From assembly GCA_001599595.1 (NCBI GenBank), contig BCHH01000010.1, forward strand, positions 1,175,392-1,239,391: a DNA stretch of 64,000 nt, written 5' to 3'. This DNA is from Beverwykella pulmonaria (lineage: Eukaryota; Ascomycota; Dothideomycetes; Pleosporales; Melanommataceae). The translations under genes were made by a program, and so were the position numbers. Under the pieces are notes generated by a model that saw only the letters and a list, made by a program, of their open reading frames with translations, was not told where the DNA came from and made no database searches. Shown here piece after piece: positions 56,777 through 64,000 of this stretch (within the stretch, counting starts at the first letter, position 1; each line of letters starts with the position of its first letter).

Positions 56777-58345
56777 GGTGGGTCCTTATCATGTGCTGAT
56801 GGGTGCTGTGTTGCGGGGCGCAGACGAGAGACGCAGTGTCGGGGTCGTCAGTGTACTTCTATGCACGATCAGGGCAGCGGATAGGGAGAAATGCGCGGGC
56901 GAGGATGCCAAAGTCGAGTAAAAGTGCGATGAAGAGATGTATGGACCAGCGCAGGAAGAAAGGCGGGTGGTGGCATGATAGCTTGTCGTACTCGTAATTC
57001 CTGCCATGGTACAGCGGAGGGGCCTGGCTGCACCTGTGTGGGGTTGGTGTTTAAGGTTGATGACGTCGTTCCGGCCGATCCTGTCTTGATTCGGCTTAGT
57101 GGTGAACCGGAGCAGAAACTCAACACCATGAATTCTATCGTTGCTTCCAAACTCCTCGCCATCATCAGCTTCATCGGTCTTCCTCCTGTTTTCACCTGAC
57201 ATGGTTTTATCCGTGCATCGTATACAGATGTTTTTAACACGTCTTCTCACTTATTGACATCAAAGAGAGCACATTCCTTGCAGGCGAATTAACTTGTATG
57301 ATGATATGTTCCACGCTACTTGGAGAACCAAAGCCTTTACTCAAGAGGCAATTGGTATACCGGGTGTCTGAGATTTATTTGTATATCATGTCGATTACCG
57401 CTTGCGGCAGAGACATGATCGTGTCATTGAGCTCGAGACGTGTTGCTGTTAGACGCCCACCTTTTAAGCATCTTATTAATGGTTTGGTTGAGCCTGGACG
57501 TCCTTGCTTAGGGAAGGTCCTTCTCGAAGTAACTCCTTGCGGGAATCTTGGATGATAGGCGATAATGAGCTTTTTTGTGTCAGTTATGAAACCTCGTTAG
57601 GTGGCTTGATGGGTATGATTTGGAGTGCCTCTTGATCTCGGAGAGCGTAAGAGTCTGAAGACGTTCGTGGTTGTTGATGGCAGATTTTGTGGCTCCTTGC
57701 TAAGATTGGATGGGGTTGGTTGGTAACGACGAGGGTGCTGTTTGGGATCTGGATGGATACCACAGTTGTCGAAAAGAAAAGATTCCAGGTCTCAGGTGTG
57801 AGGAGTGCAAGGATGATGTATCCGTAGCTCGACAGTCGAGCGTACGTCTTTTCTTCAGATCAATATCTCCGCTAATCTTGGACTCCAAGTGTTTCAATAT
57901 GAAGTAATCGAACTAGGAAATGAAGAAATTCAGGAACAGCACTCCGATGTGGAAACTAACGAGGGGATACCATCATTTCTTCCCGAGAAGGTCGGCGGCG
58001 TATCGAATTGGGGTAGTGTTTTGGCTTGGTTGAAACTGAAAACGGGGAGCTGTATTTGACAGTTGAAACAACGAATAACTTCAAGTAGCTGTGGAGGCTG
58101 GATACTCAATACGCTTGAATTGTAAGCTGTGAGCACATAGGAGGTTTACCCTCAGTTATTTCCATTGGCTTCTCATCTTAAACTTCCCAATTTGTCCAGC
58201 GCCTTCCATTGCCCAGTCCCATGTCCGAAACCATGACACCTTTCACAAACGCCAACCTTGCCCTCATTAATTCAAACTACCACATCCAGCCTTCCCTGCA
58301 CCAGAATCAGCATTCTTATTCAACTATCTTAGGATCTAACACACC
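56777..58345. other. Intergenic, no supported gene
   Basis: Overlapping minus frames at 56789-57250 and a 137-codon coding-like run starting at 57199 (MSGENRRKTDEADDGEEFG) are noted, but no domain or splice structure supports them. The rest is AT-rich. Confidence 0.35.
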
Positions 58346-58573
58346 TTACAAATAGGTTCTACCTCCAGGAGCCGCCTCCCTTGACTCTCTCAAAAGCCTA
58401 CTATGCTCCTGCATTGCTTTCGGAGTAGTTTTTGAAATTTCTCCCCGCTTCAATGCGTACGAATACCACGTTTTAAAGCAGTCTTTCTGAGTCGCGGTAG
58501 GATAACGGACTCCCTTGGCGCGATGTGCTTGCAATACCATCATCTCGAGAGAGCGTGTGTGTGGACCTGGCAT
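58346..58573 (-). CDS. Small basic hypothetical protein, 75 residues
   Basis: The frame starts MPGPHTRSLEMMVLQAHRAK and contains CFKTWYSYALKRGEISKTTP. It is basic, has one likely helix at each end and resembles a real small protein in composition, but no family is recognised. It stands alone between AT-rich flanks. The start codon context (CCAAAATG on the coding strand) is acceptable. A gene relic or chance frame remains possible. Confidence 0.4.
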   Translation of the reverse strand: MPGPHTRSLEMMVLQAHRAKGVRYPTATQKDCFKTWYSYALKRGEISKTTPKAMQEHSRLLRESREAAPGGRTYL

Positions 58574-59713
58574 TTTGGCGATGCTCTGGACGGGGAATTA
58601 AAGGGGGGCTTGGGGATTGTAATGATGATATGCAAGGTGCAGAGGTGGTGGCTTTATGATTTTGTTCGGGAATACTCTCGGGGACACTGAATGTCGGTGA
58701 TTCGGTTACCGAGTGAATGGCTTGATCACGTGCGCTTTTCTTTCAACCCAAGACCAAAGCAGCAGCTACGCACTTTCCAATTGGCGCTCAAAAAGGTGAA
58801 GAGAAATGTAGGGAGATGAGAACTGATGAGAACATATGTTGTGATAACGCTGCTGTTATTTGCTTTTATCGGGTCTCCATCATCTCCGCTTTTCGTGATA
58901 CACACTGCGTCCGCAGCGCAGCCGCCACTGCAAGTCTCAGCTTATGGAACCCTGACCGCTCCTTTGCTACTGGCCGCACGTTACCTGTATGCTAGCTACC
59001 GCAGGGACGACTTCACCGGATAGGCTGGCTGCACGCTCGATAAACCGTTGATCAGGTCATATGGCATGATGGTGTAGAATTGGCATGCAGTGGTCAGGGC
59101 TGTTGTTGGAGAAATGGCTGAACGACGAGAAGATATCAACGAAATGAACCGATCAAGTTTGCGGGGAAGTGAGGTCTGATTGGTTGGAGACATTCACAAC
59201 CAATAGATCCGGATTAGTTCAGCTTAGCTATATCTCGATGCGTGTTCTCAAAAGATTTACACCCGATTGGTGTACTGTTCACGAGGTATAACACCTATGT
59301 CAAGGATTTCTTTATCTCTAGCTCAGGACCGGCACAGCGTTCTCAATCACCAACCCAAACATGCCGTCGAACGGCACGGATCGGTCACATTTCAACATCC
59401 GGCCCGATCCTCCTAAATGGCGTAGAGAGCAGCACGCTCAGTGACTGGCCAATGGAGAACTGAACTATCTCTGTGTTGGAATACATAACATTTGCCTCAC
59501 ATCAAATTTTGAGTAATCATTTATCAGATTTCCACATCAATGACGGATTGGATTCCGCTTTGAAAATCTTAAAGTTATGGATACTTTATATAAAGATGCA
59601 GAGCCGTCGCAGAGATCGTGTATCAACAGCACAAAGTCTATTTAGGTATAATACATCTTCAAGCAGGGAATCATCAATCAAACTCCCCTTATAAATACCC
59701 TATAGCGGTAACA
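58574..59713. other. Intergenic, no supported gene
   Basis: A 65-codon plus frame at 58826-59023 begins with a hydrophobic stretch that could be a signal or membrane helix, but nothing else supports it. A TATAAATA box (59691-59698) lies about 20 bp before the HD-domain ATG. Confidence 0.4.
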
Positions 59714-60447
59714 ATGATCTATTCACAACTCCCAACCCGCGTCCACGCCGGTGTTACCATCCCTGACACGCCCCTAATCACCAAAGCTATCGCCCTTGCG
59801 CGTAAATACATGGACGACCAAGGCTACAAGCATGTTTTGCGTTCCTGGTTGATCGGCCAAGTCTCCATCAATCGTCTTCCCTCTGCCGAGCGATCTTCCA
59901 TCGACGAGGAGGTCATTGCCATCTCGACTCTGCTGCACGATCTTGGATGGTCCAAATCACCTGACGTGACCTCCAAGGACAAATGTTTTGAGGTGGACGG
60001 TGCGAATGCAGCTCGGGATTTTCTGATGCGCGAGGGTAAGGATGAGGAGTGGGACAAGCATCGAGTTCAGTTAGTTTGGGATAGCATTGCGTTTCATACT
60101 TGTCCCATTGCGCCATGTAAGTGAAACCTTACTAGATTTGGGGGAGATTGTGCGTTAACTAACAAACATCTGCAGATAAAGAGGCTGAGGTTGCTCTCTG
60201 CAATGCCGGTATCGCAACGGAGCTGTTGGGCGTCGGGATTGCGAAGCAGCAGGTAGGTGATCGTGTCAAGATTACGCAAGAGGAGTTCGATACGATTGCG
60301 AAGGAGTACCCGCGTGAGGGACTGAAGGGCTATTTAAGGGAGGTTATGTGTGGATTTTGTAGGGAGAAGCCTGAGGTTACCTATCAGAGCTTTGTAGGCG
60401 GTTATGGGGATAGGTTTGTGGAGGGGTATAATTCCGAAGGGAAGTAG
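59714..60447 (+). CDS. HD-domain protein (cyanamide hydratase-like)
   Basis: Exons 59714-60116 and 60176-60447, with a 59-bp intron (GTAAGT...TGCAG), give 224 residues. The HD-domain metal site is intact: His40 in KHVLRSW, the HD pair His75-Asp76 in STLLHDLGW, and His129 in SIAFHT. The KH..RS spacing and length match the Ddi2/Ddi3 cyanamide hydratase-like branch, whose characterised members convert cyanamide to urea; many fungal paralogues have unknown substrates. FEVDGANAARDFL and the C-terminal FCREKPEVTYQSFVGGYG are also typical. The ATG at 59714 follows a good context; the frame upstream to 59618 is probably leader. Confidence 0.9.
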
Positions 60448-62029
60448 ATGGTTGATCTGCTGGAGGCGGTGTTGCCGGAGTGAGGTTATGCGGGAGACCG
60501 TCGAGTGATCGTGTGTTTCATCATGACTTCAGTAGCGTTGAAGTAGAAGGATGTTGTCTCTTGAAGCTATACCACAGCAGGCAGAATACATTGATTAGGA
60601 AACAAAGTACAATACACCTACCGTTAAGCAATCCCACTTCTCCCATTTGTTACTTATTCCGTAAAGAGTTATACTTCACAGACGGCATGTTATATGCTAT
60701 CTATGCTTTATACAGCGTATCAAGCAACTCTCGAATTTTGAAGCCTCCAAACTCAAAATTTCATCACTAAGTGTCGGCAGATTCATGAAACGTAGACAAG
60801 TGCGATTTTTGAAGTCCATAAGTCCAGTACCCCATCCCACCATCTCCCAATAACGGTGCCTTACCTCAGTAATAGAGGCTTCTCTTCAGTCAATTGAAAT
60901 TCAAATGAATAACTCGGTGGGGAAATAGCGTCCAGGTCATCCTTTAAGTGTGATTCTCGTGCATATATTACTCAGGTTGCTCCTCGTTGAACCATGCTCA
61001 TAACCTCTTGCATTCTTCATCATTGTGATCGTGCGATGAAATATGAGCTAGTCGATTGTTGCGTGTCTAATGATACCAGTAGGCAATCAGCAGTTTCTTG
61101 TCCGTCTCCATCACTATCATTCCTCTGAAGAGTTGGAGGTTGATACGAGCTTTAAGTTCATACTTCAAAGTTGATTTTAGGATCGTATGTACTTTTAGCC
61201 CAAAGGAGGTGGTGTCTATGCGAATGAAATCATTTCTGTTGGTTTAGCTCCCGTAATTTCAGCCGCCTCCATGCAGTTTTCCTTGCTCCGCAAGCTCGCT
61301 CTGCAGCGGCCTCTCTTGCATGTTTCCCCCTCTCATGCTGGCCGAGTAGATAGACCGCTGAAGAACACAAGTCATACTGCCTTATGCCATGTCGATGGAT
61401 CTTTCGACGAATCTAGCAAAAAGACTTCAGTTGCGAAGATTCTTTGCTTTGCAAGTAGAATAATAAGGGGAAAAGCGCACCCAGCCGAAAGTTGTGCGAT
61501 GACGCATTAATCACGTGCGCTATACGAACGCACCTATACTTGCCTTGCAACCCAAATTTACACGACCAATTATCAAGTATAGCGCTATGTTTCACCCCCC
61601 ATGTGCATCATGTCCTAGGCCCATTTAGGGAGATAGATACGATCAAATAGGTCAGAACGTATCCAAAAGCAGCTACAGACGCAGAACAATCGCTAGTAGA
61701 ATGAGACGGACGCACAAACGAATTTTCACCGTATCGCCTATCACCAAGGTTACAAATAGTTGGAAGCGCTGGCGCATACAGAGGGCTTTGTGAAAACCGT
61801 ACCTGTTGCCTAATTTCATTTAATCCGAAAGGAGGATGTATGGGAAACGGTGCTGCAACCTCAGATTACCTCAGATTCTCAGATTTCAGCTTGAAGAAAC
61901 TCACGTTGGGGACGAACGAGAACAATGCACCGCGCGTCTGTGGGCGAAGTAAATCCTTCTAAATTTAAGAACATGGGTCGTGCACAGTGACTAGACTCTT
62001 TCTAGACCGTATCGTAAAGCGTACTCGGG
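60448..62029. other. Intergenic, AT-rich, no gene seen
   Basis: No coding region or RNA gene was recognised. A 13-bp motif shared with another promoter (TCGTAAAGCGTAC) lies at 62012-62024. Confidence 0.5.
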
Positions 62030-62260
62030 AATATCGCTTATCGTATTGGTTGGCACCCCTTCTTCGCAACTCTCTCCATATGTGAACTAGCCGATGTCAT
62101 CCGGAGCACTGAGGCTCATATAAAGGAGTTGTTTCGAAGATCAGGAATATCGCTTATTGTATTGGTTGGCATCCCTTGTTCGCGGCTTGTATCCATTTGT
62201 GAATTAGCCGATGTTATCCAGAGCACTGAGGTTCATATAAAGGAGTTGTTCTTTCGAACA
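62030..62260 (+). repeat. Tandem duplication of about 116 bp including a TATA box
   Basis: The copies 62030-62145 and 62146-62260 both begin AATATCGCTTAT and share GTATTGGTTGGCA, TAGCCGATGT, AGAGCACTGAGG-type and CATATAAAGGAGTTGTT stretches. TATAAA boxes lie at 62119-62124 and 62236-62241. At most differing sites the second copy has T where the first has C. Confidence 0.85.
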
Positions 62261-62434
62261 TCTGGAACACAGCAAGCTTACCACCGTCTTTACTCAGTGT
62301 TTAGTCACACATTGTTACTTTTCAAGTTTTTCACTCCTCCATATCCCCGTTCTCATCCGTTTTCATTCAAACTTTGGCCGGTTCGCCCTTTCGACTCGTT
62401 ATCTCGTCCTCTGTGAACCCCGTTTCCTATTCAA

Positions 62435-63323
62435 ATGGCGGGTAAAGATGGGGTATACCCTTACAAGCCTAGCCGCGGTGTAGCAATTATTGCTGCAGCT
62501 CTTTTCGGTATCTCTGCTTCTTATCATCTATACCAGATGATCCGAAAGAGGGCATGGTTCTACAGCTCCTTCGTAGTGGGCGCGATCAGTAAGAATCCAG
62601 AGGAAGTATGTAGCATTCTCTCACTAACGAATCTCAGTGATGACATCTGGGTACATCTTCCGCTTTATTTCAGCAAAGTCGCCGGATAGCCTTGGCCTCT
62701 ACATTGCCCAATCCCTCTGTATCATTCTTCCGCCCTCTCTATACGCTGCAACAATTTACATGATCTTCGGCCGTCTGGTGATTTTCGTCGATGCCCCAAG
62801 CGCCTCGCTGATCCGTCCTACATGGGTGACAAAGGTCTTTGTCTGCGGCGATGTTTTGGCCTTCCTTCTGCAAGGTTTTGGCGGTAGCCAGATGGCGCAG
62901 GCTAAGACGGCTACCATGGGAAAAAATATCATGCTCTTCGGTCTCTTCGTCCAACTCCTCTTCTTTGGTTTCTTCCTGGTTATCTCCCTCGTATTCTGGA
63001 AGCGCATGCGGAAGTCCCCCAAAATGCACAGCGTCCCACAGTATGGCAAGCACCATTGGTCAAAGCTGCTACTCCTTTTACTTGCCGCGGCTCCCATCAT
63101 CATTGCGCGATGCTTATTCCGAGTTATAGAGTTTTCCCAAGGGTACAATGGCTATCTTACTAGCCACGAGGTCTTCATGTATATCTTTGACACTGCGCCA
63201 ATGTTCATGGTCCAGGTTATGTTTCATTTCGTATATGCTGCAGACGTTTTTGGTGCGGGTACACTGGGGAAATTACCGGTAGCGAACAGTGAGAGCAGCA
63301 TCAACTTAAATCAGAGGTACTAG
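62435..63323 (+). CDS. RTA1-family seven-helix membrane protein
   Basis: Exons 62435-62588 and 62638-63323, with a 49-bp intron (GTAAGA...CACTAAC...TCAG), give 279 residues. RTA1 features: helix 1 from about residue 14, then a second helix running across the splice into MMTSGYIFRFISAKSP, YIAQSLCIILPPSLYAATIY, the following helix, a QGFGGSQMAQ loop, and the conserved RCLFRVIEFSQGYNGYLTSHE with EVFMYIFDTAPMF. Members confer resistance to 7-aminocholesterol or move sphingoid bases and lipids. The C-terminus is short. The upstream region contains a duplicated core promoter. Family assignment is firm; the substrate is unknown. Confidence 0.93.
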
Positions 63324-63642
63324 GTGCAATATCGAGAGAACAATGATGGAGGGTGCGAAGAATTTAGTGTGGCTCTCGATGGTGAAGAAATGTAAGGCAT
63401 TTGGTTTCCTGTAGGATAAGATGGAGTGGTCGTTGGTGTCAAGTTTTCAGTCTTGGGAACTAGTTTGAACTGATGTAACGACTAACACGAAAGATGTCTT
63501 GGCGCAATATTAGCGCCCGCTGCTATATCTCGTATATTTAAGGGGCGTCACCCTGCACATGTAAGCGTATTCGTAAAGCGTACCCAATCCTTCCGGACGA
63601 AAAATCAAGCATCTAATCAAAGGATCTCAACACGCACGATCG
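63324..63642. other. Intergenic between RTA1 and the Zn2Cys6 gene
   Basis: It contains a second copy of TCGTAAAGCGTAC at 63571-63583, about 60 bp before the next ATG. No other feature. Confidence 0.6.
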
Positions 63643-64000
63643 ATGACCACTCGCCGCTCACACCGGAAGTCTCGAACTGGTTGCAAAGAATGTAAACGTC
63701 GTCGAATCAAGGTGCGCGCACACATGTTATCCTTCGTTCTATGCTCCAAAGCACACTAACCCAGATGTTAGTGCAGTGAGGATAAACCTCAGTGCTTGAA
63801 TTGTGTCCGGCATGGCCAAAGCTGTGTGTATGTTTCAACAGGAGCCGTGCAATTCAATCCCTCGTCAACCAATTCCACTCCATTTCCATCAAATTCCAGT
63901 CCACAATCCACGAGAGAAGATGCTTCGCCATGGAACTTTCCACCCTCTACACGCACCCTTAGTGATGCACATTCACCACGGCCAACCTTTGAATTGAATG
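63643..64000 (+). CDS. Zn2Cys6 transcription factor, N-terminal part (cut by window end)
   Basis: Exon 1 63643-63711 and an exon starting at 63772, with a 60-bp intron (GTGCGC...CACTAACC...TTAG), encode MTTRRSHRKSRTGCKECKRR followed by RIKCSEDKPQ. Cys at 14, 17, 24, 31, 34 and 41 make the C-x2-C-x6-C-x6-C-x2-C-x6-C binuclear cluster, split by the intron as is common. A Ser/Pro-rich linker follows and the frame is open at base 64000, so the regulatory domain lies outside. It follows the RTA1 gene on the same strand; a 13-bp motif shared by both upstream regions suggests possible joint control. Confidence 0.88.

Overview
The window is nuclear DNA of a filamentous ascomycete (Pezizomycotina). 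The evidence is short introns of about 45-150 bp with GT...AG ends and CTAAC/CTGAC-like branch points, plus fungal-specific families: Zn2Cys6 regulators, UstYa/DUF3328 proteins, SAT4-type rhodopsin-like membrane proteins, RTA1, GH128, and NACHT-WD40 relics. The species cannot be named from sequence alone. Exon coordinates below were worked out by hand from splice signals and reading-frame continuity.

The window has two parts. The left part (about 1-31 kb) is gene-poor and repeat-rich. It holds scattered intact genes: a membrane/coiled-coil protein, an intracellular GH128 glucanase, a CCCH-finger coiled-coil protein, an aldoxime dehydratase, a large membrane protein, a class II aldolase and a C2H2-finger protein. 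Between them lie degraded gene relics, a GC-rich minisatellite, and a nest of transposons at 16.7-21.7 kb. In that nest a Tc1/mariner-like element with very long inverted repeats contains an LTR, the LTR is split by a foldback element, and the foldback element contains a second solo LTR with a perfect 5-bp target duplication. Several relics carry TGG-to-TAG or CAA/CGA-to-stop type changes compatible with RIP-like mutation.

The middle (31.4-36.1 kb) is the most interesting stretch. It has two intact UstYa-family genes (both HxxHC motifs present in each), arranged tail to tail. Divergently transcribed from the second is a small spliced gene for a signal-peptide-bearing peptide of about 64 residues. 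A SAT4-type seven-helix membrane protein follows. This resembles a compact fungal RiPP (dikaritin-type) locus with a non-canonical precursor candidate. No tyrosinase, P450, methyltransferase or peptidase is seen in the window, so the product is open.

The right part (37-64 kb) is mostly conserved housekeeping and regulatory genes: an Hsp20 chaperone with a Gly/His/Cys-rich N-terminal region, an SRPBCC protein, SAGA subunit Spt20, an Osh1/2-type oxysterol-binding protein with an 8-nt first coding exon, the mitochondrial F1 assembly factor Atp12 divergent from a Zn2Cys6 regulator, a DLH-like/SnoaL-like fusion, an HD-domain protein, an RTA1 transporter-like protein with a duplicated core promoter, and the start of another Zn2Cys6 regulator cut by the window end.
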